52,400 bases of DNA. Source: JADFRG01 sp046759305 (GTDB taxonomy: Bacteria; Chloroflexota; Anaerolineae; Anaerolineales; E44-bin32). The notes under the pieces were generated by a model. That model had not been told where the DNA came from. It did no database searches and saw nothing but the letters and a program-made list of their open reading frames with translations. Shown here one piece after another: positions 24,127 to 31,534 of the stretch. The stretch spans positions 1-52,400 of the forward strand of contig JBHIBY010000010.1 in the NCBI GenBank assembly GCA_046759305.1, in the 5' to 3' direction. The position numbers and the translations under genes are program-made. Every line of letters starts with the position of its first letter. The first letter of the stretch is position 1.

Positions 24127-25809
24127 CTATGCGGCGCAGCAACTCAGCAGAGCAACATCCTTATCAAATGAAAGTGCAGCCAACCTCAACCCCTCCACCT
24201 GGGTCAGGTAGGGGAATAGGGAGTCGGCCAGATCCTTGATCGTCAAACCAAACTTGATTGCCAGCGTTGCGGTTTGGATCACCTCGCCTGCAGCCGGCGC
24301 AAGTATGTGAGCTCCCAGCAGGCGATTGGTATTTTCGTCAGCAATCAGCCGGATGAATCCTTCGGTGTTTCGTTCCGCCTTCGCGCGAGCCACATGTTCA
24401 AGATCAAGCGATGTCACTCGGACTTCGTGACCCTGACGTTTGGCTTCGGCTTCGGTCATGCCGACTGTCGCGATTTGGGGCTCAGTGAAAATCACCGACG
24501 GAACTAGTGAGAGATCCATTGGCACCTTGGTATCGGATATGGCGTTTTGGGTGGCCTTTGATCCTCCGGCGGCGGCGACATATACAAACTCTGGATGCTG
24601 TGTCACATCACCAGCGGCGAAGATTTTAGGATTGCTGCTCTGGAGATATTCGTCGACAACGATCGCGCCTCGCTCATCAAGTTCGACATCCATATTTTCC
24701 AGACCCATGCCAGCGGTATTAGGCTTTCTTCCTAGCGCCATGAGCACTTGGTCGGCACGGAACTCTCGGGTGCCTCCCATCACGCTGGCATGTACGATCC
24801 GGGTCTGGCCATCGCGCTCGATCCGTTCGACTTGAGCGCCGGTGATTACTCCAATACCTTCATGCTCAAAGATGTCCTTGATCTCACGGCCAATTCTAGG
24901 CTCATGATCGGGTACTAGGCGAGTACTGCGCTGAAGAATCAGTACCTCAACTCCCAAACGGGCTAGGGTCTGCCCGAGCTCCAAGGCAATTGCGCGGCCG
25001 CCCAAGATGATGATTGACTTGGGTAGCTGCTCAAGATCCATCACGGTGGTGCTATTGAGCGGCTGTGCTTCTTCAACTCCGGAGAATGCGACCATGTTGG
25101 GTTGAGCCCCGGCGGTGATCACGTATCGGTTAGCTTGATACACATCTTTCCCAACACTGATTGAGCGGTCCGCTCGAAATGTGGCGTAACCTTCGATGAA
25201 GGTGATCTCAGGGTAGGCGTCAAGTACGTCGATATATTTGCTCTGGCGCATGTCGGCGACCAGGGCGTCTTTCTCAGAGCGAATGGTTGACCAATCAAGA
25301 TCACTCTGTTTGGTGTTCGCCCCCTTGAACGGATGGTGTTCGGCGGAGTGCCAGGCATTGGCAACCTGGATGAGCGTCTTGGATGGCACGCATCCCACAT
25401 TCACACAAGTACCGCCAATGGTGTTGGCCTCGACCATGGCGACCCTGGCACCAAGGTCAATGCCCTTGATTGCCGCTGCAAATCCTGCAGATCCACCACC
25501 AATCACAATCAGATCGAAATCCTTTCTTCCATCTGCATTGGATCCGGTTACATCGTCTTTTATGACTTCGGGATCTATTGTTTGACTGGTTACGACACTT
25601 GCTGGATATCCGACATCCCTTACCGCGGTGAGGAGATCCTCGTCGTTGACCTGGGACGCAACCGTTACCTCGGCGATTTTGGATTTCCAGCCGGGAATCT
25701 GAACATCTTCAACACCGGCGACGCTTCTGAGAGCCCGTTCTACATGGTCTGGGCAAGTCGCGCAGCTCATGCCAGGAACCGCCAACTCAAGCTTTCTTCT
25801 TTCGGTCAC
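24127..25809 (-). CDS. merA: Mercuric reductase MerA with one N-terminal HMA domain
   Basis: The 560-residue protein reduces Hg(II) to volatile Hg(0) with NADPH in the cytoplasm. It has an N-terminal HMA domain with Cys16/Cys19 (GMSCATCPDHVE), a linker, the FAD motif LIVIGGGSAGFAAAIKG, the redox-active GGTCVNVGCVPSK (about residues 132-144), the NADPH domain (IIILGGRAIALELGQTLARL), the FAD motif IFAAGDVT, the dimerisation domain and the diagnostic C-terminal vicinal Cys pair in LLSCCAA that loads mercury. All catalytic Cys are present, so this is a true MerA rather than a lipoamide dehydrogenase. It follows merR by six bases. Confidence 0.96.
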   Translation of the reverse strand: MTERRKLELAVPGMSCATCPDHVERALRSVAGVEDVQIPGWKSKIAEVTVASQVNDEDLLTAVRDVGYPASVVTSQTIDPEVIKDDVTGSNADGRKDFDLIVIGGGSAGFAAAIKGIDLGARVAMVEANTIGGTCVNVGCVPSKTLIQVANAWHSAEHHPFKGANTKQSDLDWSTIRSEKDALVADMRQSKYIDVLDAYPEITFIEGYATFRADRSISVGKDVYQANRYVITAGAQPNMVAFSGVEEAQPLNSTTVMDLEQLPKSIIILGGRAIALELGQTLARLGVEVLILQRSTRLVPDHEPRIGREIKDIFEHEGIGVITGAQVERIERDGQTRIVHASVMGGTREFRADQVLMALGRKPNTAGMGLENMDVELDERGAIVVDEYLQSSNPKIFAAGDVTQHPEFVYVAAAGGSKATQNAISDTKVPMDLSLVPSVIFTEPQIATVGMTEAEAKRQGHEVRVTSLDLEHVARAKAERNTEGFIRLIADENTNRLLGAHILAPAAGEVIQTATLAIKFGLTIKDLADSLFPYLTQVEGLRLAALSFDKDVALLSCCAA

Positions 25810-25815
25810 GATTTG

Positions 25816-26235
25816 CTACCTCGCTTCAGCCATTTCGTGTTCACTGACCAAATGACAGACACAATTCTTTCCTTCAACGTCATCGGTGGGAAACGTCAGG
25901 CCAGAGTCATAGAGCACGCGAAGATCCTTCTGAAGGAGTCGCAGTTCGGCAATGCGCTGGCTTATCTCATCCGTCTTCTGATCGAGAAGATCTAGCAGTA
26001 CCCCACAAGGCGCGATGCCGCGATCGCGCAGATCGAGGATCTCGCGTATCTCCTCCAACGAGAAATCGAGGCGACGGGCCCCTGCGACTAGCTTGAGGCG
26101 CTCTACATCCACGTCTTGGTACTCGCGATATCCATTTAGCTGCCGGGCAGCTTCAGGAAGTAGTCCCACGTCTTCGTAGTAGCGGATTGTCTTGGCAGGT
26201 ACGCCCGTATGGTCAGCAAGTTCACTGATCTTCAT
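25816..26235 (-). CDS. merR: MerR-family metal-responsive activator, first gene of its own operon
   Basis: The 139-residue regulator has the MerR winged helix (ISELADHTGVPAKTIRYYED, GYREYQDVDVERL), the dimerisation helix and Cys77, Cys125 and Cys127 as candidate metal ligands. Classical Hg(II) MerR uses Cys82, Cys117 and Cys126, so the ligand spacing is close but not identical; Cys125-x-Cys127 also recalls the CueR/ZntR loop. Neighbouring merA and merB argue for mercury sensing. GAGGAG precedes the ATG. The promoter at 26259-26289 reads into this gene, so it controls itself and the operon from one site, unlike divergent merR/merT arrangements. Confidence 0.9.
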   Translation of the reverse strand: MKISELADHTGVPAKTIRYYEDVGLLPEAARQLNGYREYQDVDVERLKLVAGARRLDFSLEEIREILDLRDRGIAPCGVLLDLLDQKTDEISQRIAELRLLQKDLRVLYDSGLTFPTDDVEGKNCVCHLVSEHEMAEAR

Positions 26236-26258
26236 AATTGCTCCTCAACAGCATATGC

Positions 26259-26289
26259 ATTCTATACCTTCCAGTAACTGGAAGGTCAA
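26259..26289 (-). promoter_or_regulatory. MerR-type promoter/operator of the mercury operon
   Basis: On the minus strand TTGACC (26284-26289) and TAGAAT (26259-26264) are separated by 19 bp, the overlong spacer typical of MerR-activated promoters. The spacer region holds a perfect dyad, ACCTTCCAG-TTA-CTGGAAGGT (26266-26286), matching the ACCTTCC...GGAAGGT operators of MerR/CueR/ZntR proteins. The start codon of merR follows 23 bases after the -10 box. Confidence 0.9.
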
Positions 26290-26549
26290 GACCAAATTTG
26301 CATTTCCTGGCCCGGATCGTTTACTGGATTGATGTCCTATTTTTGTTCTGATACGTGGCAAGTCCACCATCGAGCCTCGTTCGTCGGACTTGAAGACGTG
26401 CAAAGTAGAGCCCGTGCCATGCGCTATGTCCTTTTCTGCTCTACTCCAAACGAGCCAAATGGCGTGTTGCGATAAGGGCTTTGTGCTCTCTGTCACATTT
26501 GCGTAGTGACGGGTCCAACTCCCATTGCTCCCGCGCACCAATTAAAATC
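26290..26549. other. 260-bp stretch with no recognised feature
   Basis: Between the mer promoter and the lipoprotein remnant no gene, RNA or strong promoter was seen. A 45-codon plus-strand frame starting near 26328 has no recognisable motif and was not called. A plus-strand promoter for the remnant is not apparent. Confidence 0.4.
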
Positions 26550-26822
26550 ATGGTCATCCATGTTGATGGGAGGAGCAGAAGGATAAAGAGGTTGACGTTA
26601 CTAGCTCTCCCGCTCATGGGTGCCGCGCTTCTCGTTGCCTGAGGTGGTGAGGAGACGTTGGAGGTAGGCACCGGCGAGCCCGGCCATACCTTCATTCTCG
26701 TTGGTGCCGATGCAACGATCGCCTGGATCCGGGATTGTGGCACGTCCGAGAAGGGCGGGGTCATGTATGTTGAGCCAGTGAAGTTCGCCAAGCCTGTTAA
26801 GGCCAGCCTCGGCGGAGACTGA
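26550..26822 (+). pseudogene. Small lipoprotein/redoxin remnant with an in-frame TGA at the lipobox Cys
   Basis: One frame runs from ATG 26550 to a stop at 26820-26822 with a single TGA at 26640-26642. Before it is a good lipoprotein signal (RIKRLTLLALPLMGAALLVA); the TGA falls exactly where the lipobox Cys should be, followed by GGEETLEVG. After it comes HTFILVGADATIAWIRD and GGVMYVEP, which resembles the last strands of AhpC/TSA-type redoxins, but the catalytic part is missing. TGC to TGA is a one-base change, so this looks like a decayed, internally deleted gene. A hairpin could form 20-49 bases after the TGA (see findings), so recoding is not strictly excluded. An alternative start TTG lies at 26592-26594. 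Confidence 0.55.
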
Positions 26823-27051
26823 GTGGTGACGGCGGCTTCAATATTAATTATCAATATATCGATTTTCACGTAAGATTCTAGCGCTGGGGCATCGTGCGAT
26901 CGCGTGGGCTCCTGTATTTTGGGAGGGTTGCGCGAAACCTCTCTTGCGCATGCGGACAGCCGAACTAACTGCAGGTGGTTCGATTCGCATCGTAAGATGA
27001 ACAATCATCGACAAGGCAATCCAGCATCCTACCTTGCCTAAGGAGAGCAAT

Positions 27052-27600
27052 ATGAGAACGAAATCTAGAAGCATTCTTGTAGCGGTTGCCGGCTTGGCAA
27101 TCCTCTCCATCCTTGTGAGCGCCTGTGCCTCCGGCTCGGATCCAACTGAATCGCCCGCGACTCAGGAAGCGGACCACGCTGAGGTGGAAGAGGCAGAGGA
27201 ACACGAGGAAGGCGACGACCACGCGGAGGATGAGCACGAACATGCCGAGCACTCCCCCGATGATCATATGGCGGGGGCGCATGACGTGCCCGAAGAGGCC
27301 GCCGCGGTACCCAATCCTTTCGCAGAAGACGAAGAAAGTACGGCTCTGGGTGCAGAACTCTACGCTACCAACTGTGCCCTCTGCCACGGTGAAACCGGTG
27401 AGGGAGACGGTCCTGCTTCCTCAGGCCTCGAAAAAACCCCAGCCGACCTGCATGAGGGGCATGTTCAAGGGCTGTCCGACGGGGCGCTGTTCTACATTAT
27501 CAGCCATGGAAAACCCGAGACTCCGATGCTCGCATGGGAAGATGTCCTGGAGGAAGACGAGCGTTGGCACGTGGTGAACTTCTTGCGAACGTTCCAGTAG
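27052..27600 (+). CDS. Mono-haem cytochrome c lipoprotein with His/acidic-rich region
   Basis: The ATG at 27052 follows AAGGAG by six bases. The 182-residue protein has a lipoprotein signal (ILVAVAGLAILSILVSAC, lipobox LVSA-C), then a tail of about 60 residues very rich in Glu, Asp and His (EEHEEGDDHAEDEHEHAEHS), and a cytochrome c domain with the haem site CALCHGETGEGDGPAS and a distal Met in ETPMLAWED. It should be anchored on the outer face of the membrane. The acidic His tail may bind metal. A terminator at 27632 separates it from the cytochrome b gene, but the two could still form one electron-transfer unit. Confidence 0.88.
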   Translation: MRTKSRSILVAVAGLAILSILVSACASGSDPTESPATQEADHAEVEEAEEHEEGDDHAEDEHEHAEHSPDDHMAGAHDVPEEAAAVPNPFAEDEESTALGAELYATNCALCHGETGEGDGPASSGLEKTPADLHEGHVQGLSDGALFYIISHGKPETPMLAWEDVLEEDERWHVVNFLRTFQ

Positions 27601-27631
27601 AAGCACGCTCTCTACCGTTGATACGACGAAG

Positions 27632-27659
27632 AAGCCGGCACATCGAGTGCCGGCTTTTC
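27632..27659 (+). terminator. Rho-independent terminator after the cytochrome c gene
   Basis: AAGCCGGCAC (27632-27641) and GTGCCGGCTT (27647-27656) form a perfect 10-bp stem with a five-base ATCGA loop, followed by a short T run. Confidence 0.85.
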
Positions 27660-27679
27660 GCTTATGATGCTAGCGAACT

Positions 27680-28873
27680 ATGAAACGTTGGCTTGAAACC
27701 CGCCTGAGTATTGTCCCTGTCTTGGATGCCATTGAGGCCAGCCAACCTCCAGATCATGTCTCACTAAGAGAGGCGCCACCTTTCAGCCTCGGGCGCATGA
27801 CGTTACTCTTAGTCGCGATACTGTTCTTGTCCGGCTTCGGGCTGCTGCTCTTCTACGAACCGACCGCTGAAGGGGCGGCGGCCAGCCTTGCCTTCTTGCA
27901 TGTCGACCGGCCGCTGGGTTGGTTGATACACAACGCCCATCGTTGGTCAGCGCTATTACTGGTGGCCGCTGTTGTCCTGCACGCTCTCAGAGCGTTGCTC
28001 GCTCGTGCTTACCTTTCCCCTAGGGATCTGAACTGGTGGATGGGACTAGCTTTACTACTGTTGGTGATAGCAATGGGCGCTACTGGGTATATGCTGCGCT
28101 GGGAAATTAAGGCCTTCGCTCTCTTGGATTTGGTAGTCACATACTTCTCAGAGCTTCCGGTGATCGGTCGCTCAATTGTGCATGCAATGCTTGGGGGAAC
28201 AGAACTCGATCGTGTGCCGCTGTACCGGGGCTACGCTTTCCACGTCTGGGTACTGCCGCTTCTGCTCGTTACGGGCATTTCGCTCCACCTCCTGGTCGCC
28301 TGGCGCCAGGGCCTTGCTGAGCAGCCTCACTGGTGGCAGAGATGGAAGGCCAGGCTTCCGGACTTCCGGTGGCTGGATCTGCTACCCGGCGCGGCATTGC
28401 TTGCGTTAGTACTTCTTGTTGCCGCGTTGACTCCGCATGAGGGCCAAGCTGGTCCTACTGATCGCTCCCTGTTGCCCCATCCGGACTGGATCCTAGGCTT
28501 TTATGTCCTGCCCTTCTGGTATTTCGATAAATCCGCTCGTGTGCTGGGCGCGGTTATTATCCCAGTCTCATTGCTCACTTTACTGATTTTCATCCCTCGG
28601 ATCGCAAGAGAGAAGGCGAGGCGGTGGATTTTGACGGCTCTAGCAGCATTCGCTCTGGTAGGCGTGGCATGGCTTTTTGGTCAAATAGCGTTCTTGGGGT
28701 ACCAGATCCCGTCACAAGGCTGCACGGCCTGCCACCAACCTGGGATACTGGGAGGAGCTCCAACGACCCTCTCAGAGTTTAAGATCCGTGACCCGGATTG
28801 GCTGATATTCCACCTGCGCGAACCCGAAGAATCAATCTTATCCCCCTCTACTCCAGCCGAACCTTTGCCTTAA
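27680..28873 (+). CDS. Cytochrome b (bc-complex type) with C-terminal haem c site
   Basis: The 397-residue protein combines a cytochrome b/b6-like N-terminal part with a petD-like C-terminal part. The helix pairs carry the haem His residues in NAHRWSALLLVAAVVLH and, about 100 residues on, in YAFHVWVLPLLLVTGISLH. PDWILGFYVLPFWYF corresponds to the Qo-site PEWY-type region (here DWI..FY). After the last helix there is a CTACH haem c motif at residues 348-352 in a 60-residue tail. No Rieske protein or cytochrome c1 gene is adjacent, which is unusual. It would take part in quinol oxidation or another menaquinone-linked step. No Shine-Dalgarno is visible before the ATG; a TATGAT lies 11 bases upstream. 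Confidence 0.85.
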   Translation: MKRWLETRLSIVPVLDAIEASQPPDHVSLREAPPFSLGRMTLLLVAILFLSGFGLLLFYEPTAEGAAASLAFLHVDRPLGWLIHNAHRWSALLLVAAVVLHALRALLARAYLSPRDLNWWMGLALLLLVIAMGATGYMLRWEIKAFALLDLVVTYFSELPVIGRSIVHAMLGGTELDRVPLYRGYAFHVWVLPLLLVTGISLHLLVAWRQGLAEQPHWWQRWKARLPDFRWLDLLPGAALLALVLLVAALTPHEGQAGPTDRSLLPHPDWILGFYVLPFWYFDKSARVLGAVIIPVSLLTLLIFIPRIAREKARRWILTALAAFALVGVAWLFGQIAFLGYQIPSQGCTACHQPGILGGAPTTLSEFKIRDPDWLIFHLREPEESILSPSTPAEPLP

Positions 28874-28941
28874 ATCGAGGCCCAGAAAGGGTTTGAGCTC
28901 CTCAAGTCTAGATTGAGACGAGCCGATTTCGATGGCGGCCT

Positions 28942-29574
28942 TCAGGAAAGTTCACTTGCCTGTTTAAGCGCTCTTTCCAGATTCGACTCCAGCCAACCAT
29001 AGCTGACCACGCCGATCCGGATGGCCTGGATTTCTCCTGAGGTGTCTAGAAAAAAAGTCGTGGGAGTGGAGCGAACGCGATAGTTGAAGCCAAGTTCCCC
29101 TGAGGGGTCCATCAGAAAGGTGCTGGTCAACTCATATTGGTCCGCAAATTGCCGCACCAGACTGGCTGGTTCTTGCTCGTCCACAAACAGGACCTGAAGA
29201 TCATCTCCTAGTTCTAGCTCGGCCCTCCGAAACTCGGGGGCACTCTGATTGCAGGGCTGTCACCACGTGTGGAAGAACATGATGGCGGTTGGTTTCCCGA
29301 GAGCTTCACTGAGAGTGAAGGGATTGCCATCAACATCCGAGACCGTGAAGTCTGGAGCCGGGGCACCGCGTTCGGGTGCCGGAGGGATTTCAGCCAGCTC
29401 TTCTTCCGAAAGGAATCTGGAGAGTGGGTCTTTTAGTCCCGCGCCCGACGTAACCGCGGCGTAGACCACGAAAATGCCCACGCCGATTCCCAGAATCCAA
29501 AGTCCGGCCTTACGACGGGAGGCTCGTCGTCGCTTCCGTTCGCGAGCGCGCCTTCGTTCACTCTTTCTCGCCAT
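28942..29574 (-). CDS. TlpA/ResA-like membrane-anchored thioredoxin with in-frame TGA at the first active-site Cys; candidate selenoprotein
   Basis: A single frame runs through 210 codons with one TGA at 29260-29262 (residue 105). Before it: an Arg-rich cytoplasmic start, one membrane helix (KAGLWILGIGVGIFVVYAAV, ~22-41) and a TlpA-like strand set (APDFTVSDVDGNPFTLSEAL, AIMFFHTW). After it: QPCNQSAPEF, VLFVDE and the cis-Pro loop RSTPTTFFLD, ending in a normal C-terminal helix. The active site therefore reads W-TGA-QPC where TlpA proteins have WCxxC. Cys to TGA in a redox CxxC, with both halves intact and a SECIS-like hairpin 3' of the TGA, is the hallmark of a bacterial selenoprotein (UxxC). 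A nonsense mutation or sequencing error remains possible. GGTGAGGG precedes the ATG. It would reduce or isomerise disulfides outside the cytoplasm. Confidence 0.7.
29222..29241 (-). promoter_or_regulatory. SECIS-like hairpin 3' of the in-frame TGA
   Basis: On the minus strand the mRNA segment 22-41 counted from the U of the UGA folds as GCCC-CCGA, loop GUU, UCGG-(bulged A)-GGGC: eight base pairs with one bulge. The apical loop begins 26 nt after the UGA, starts with G and contains GU. As I recall the published bacterial SECIS model, the loop lies about 16-37 nt after the UGA with a G in the first two loop positions, so this fits. GC-rich coding sequence can form such stems by chance. Confidence 0.5.
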
Positions 29575-29796
29575 CGTCCCTCACCGCCCTTCTTCAACTA
29601 AATGATGGCAACTTGCTGTCAATTTTAAAGGAATCCCAACGCGCGCCATACACGCCATTTAGCCTATTTCTGACGGTCAAGATCGGAAGTAGCAAAGTGC
29701 TTTGTAAGTATTCAGATGAATTGGGGATGTACTCACAGATCCAGAGAAGAAGTTGATGAGCACAAAGAGCGTCTCATAATGCCTTCGTGCGAAACG

Positions 29797-29991
29797 CTAT
29801 TCACCGTCTTCAGGATGCTCAATCTCACCGGCGATAAAACGATCTGGATCATCCTGGAAGGCCTTCAGACATGCCCCAGTGCAAAAATATACGACCTTCC
29901 CGCCGTAAAGAGAGCCGGGGTATTTATCAGGATCCTGAATCTCGCTTCCACAGACCGTCTTCAACATCGGATTACCTTGACTCTGATCCAT
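29797..29991 (-). CDS. YHS-domain metal-binding protein
   Basis: The 64-residue protein starts at the ATG 29989-29991 (a TTG directly before it is also in frame). It has the YHS pattern KTVCGSEI, then YPGSLYGGKVVYFCTGACLKAF and DPDRF. The three Cys (VCG, FCTGAC) and neighbouring residues fit metal binding, as in YHS proteins linked to copper and mercury resistance genes and to P-type ATPases. It is probably a soluble cytoplasmic metal carrier. It lies upstream of the TlpA-like gene on the same strand, separated by a 222-bp stretch in which I see nothing. Confidence 0.8.
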   Translation of the reverse strand: MDQSQGNPMLKTVCGSEIQDPDKYPGSLYGGKVVYFCTGACLKAFQDDPDRFIAGEIEHPEDGE

Positions 29992-30162
29992 CAATCACTC
30001 ACCGCCTCTGGGATTCATTCTTCGACGATACAGAAATTGCAGGTAATTGCTTTCTAACTCCTCGGGAAAGACTTGAATTCATCCGCCCTCGATGCGTTGG
30101 CTAGTCCCAGGATGCCAGGATTAAGATCCCTAGATAAATGAATAAGTCGGCTCCTGGCGGGG

Positions 30163-31533
30163 TTAGGTTAGCTGGTGCTTGTCGGCCATACCCTTCGCCA
30201 ATTCATTATGCCTGGCGACAACCTGCTCCAGATCCAGTCCAACGAGCTCGCCACCTTCAACCACGCGTCGGCCATTGATCACGGATAGATCTACGCCCTT
30301 AGCGGCGCAAAGCAGCAGGGAGGCCACCGGGTCGTGCACTGCCCCACCCGCCATGGTCAGACGATCGGTCTTGATACCGATGAAATCCGCCGCCATGCCG
30401 GTGGAAAGTCTGCCTAGGTCGTCGCGCCCGATCACCGACGCCGAACCCAGCGTAGCCAGCTCAAGTGCTTCCATCACACCAAAGGCATCCGCGCCTCCCT
30501 CGACCCGCTGAAGCAGCAATGCCATGCGTGTCTCCAAGAGCAGATCATTTCCGTCGTTAGAAGCGGAACCGTCCACCGCGATGCCTACTTTGACTCCCGC
30601 GTCTCGCATCTGGCGCACTTTGGCGATCCCAGACCCGAGACGCATGTTGGAGGTAGGACAGTGCGCCACTCCCGTGCCGGTCTCTGCCAGCATCTGAATC
30701 TCATCGTCGTTGAGATATATCGCATGTGCCCACCAAACATCCGGGCCAACCCAGCCCAGCTGTCGCATGTATTCCGCCGGCCGCGTTCCAAACTGCTCCA
30801 GGCAGAATGTCTCCTCGTCTGCAGTCTCGGCCACATGCGTGTGAAGGATAACGTTGTCGGAAGCGCGCGCTAATTCCGCAGTCTCTTGCATTAGCTGGCC
30901 GGTCACTGAGAACGGTGAACATGGAGCAAGACCCACCCGCACCATGGAGAACGGCTTGGGGTCGTGGTATTGCTCGATCACCCGCCGGCTGTCTGCCAGG
31001 ATATCGTGCTCTTCCTCCACCACGTGATCCGGTGGCAATCCCCCCTTCGATTTCCCGAGGCTCATCGAGCCCCGAGTCGGGTGGAAGCGCAGGCCAAGCT
31101 CTTGAGCTGCGCGGATCGTTGAATCCAGCGTGCTGTCGTTAGGATAGATATAGAGATGATCGGTTGAAGTCGTGCAACCGCTCAGCACAAGCTCGGCCAT
31201 TCCGATCATTGCCGAGGTGTACACCGCCTCGTCGTTCATCTCACCCCATACAGGATAGAGACGTATGAGCCAGTCGAATAACTCGACATCTTGTGCACCA
31301 GGGAGAGCACGCGTCAAGGTCTGATACAGATGGTGGTGGGTATTAATGAGACCGGGCAGCACGATCATCCCATCGCCATCGATAATTTCGTCCGCCTCTT
31401 GTGGTAGCTCTTTGGTGGGACCGACGGCCTCAATCACATTGTCTCGGACGAAGAGGCCACCGTGTTTGATCTGTGGTGTCTCAGCGTCCATCGTCAGCAC
31501 CAGCTCGGCGTTCCGTAAGAGCAGTGTCGTCAC
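30163..31533 (-). CDS. Amidohydrolase resembling 8-oxoguanine deaminase
   Basis: The start is placed at the GTG 31531-31533 (TTLLLRNAELV), with GGGAG overlapping the stop of the upstream gene; 456 residues. It is a metal-dependent amidohydrolase of the guanine/8-oxoguanine deaminase, atrazine chlorohydrolase and SAH deaminase superfamily. Metal ligands appear in LPGLINTHHHLYQTLTRALP, LHTHVAET and the Asp in AVDGSASNDGNDLL, with a further His in WWAHAIYL. LFDWLIRLYPVWGEM, SGCTTSTDHLYIYPN and GLAPCSPFSVT closely follow the 8-oxoguanine deaminase pattern I know. It would act on oxidised or other purines in the cytoplasm; exact specificity is uncertain. Confidence 0.85.
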   Translation of the reverse strand: MTTLLLRNAELVLTMDAETPQIKHGGLFVRDNVIEAVGPTKELPQEADEIIDGDGMIVLPGLINTHHHLYQTLTRALPGAQDVELFDWLIRLYPVWGEMNDEAVYTSAMIGMAELVLSGCTTSTDHLYIYPNDSTLDSTIRAAQELGLRFHPTRGSMSLGKSKGGLPPDHVVEEEHDILADSRRVIEQYHDPKPFSMVRVGLAPCSPFSVTGQLMQETAELARASDNVILHTHVAETADEETFCLEQFGTRPAEYMRQLGWVGPDVWWAHAIYLNDDEIQMLAETGTGVAHCPTSNMRLGSGIAKVRQMRDAGVKVGIAVDGSASNDGNDLLLETRMALLLQRVEGGADAFGVMEALELATLGSASVIGRDDLGRLSTGMAADFIGIKTDRLTMAGGAVHDPVASLLLCAAKGVDLSVINGRRVVEGGELVGLDLEQVVARHNELAKGMADKHQLT

Positions 31534-31534
31534 T

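Noticed and set aside
26328..26465. Plus-strand frame of about 45 codons between the mer promoter and the lipoprotein remnant
   Set aside because: No motif, no Shine-Dalgarno and no homology I can recognise.
29716..30057. 113-codon plus-strand frame
   Set aside because: It lies antisense to the well-supported YHS gene and shows no protein features.
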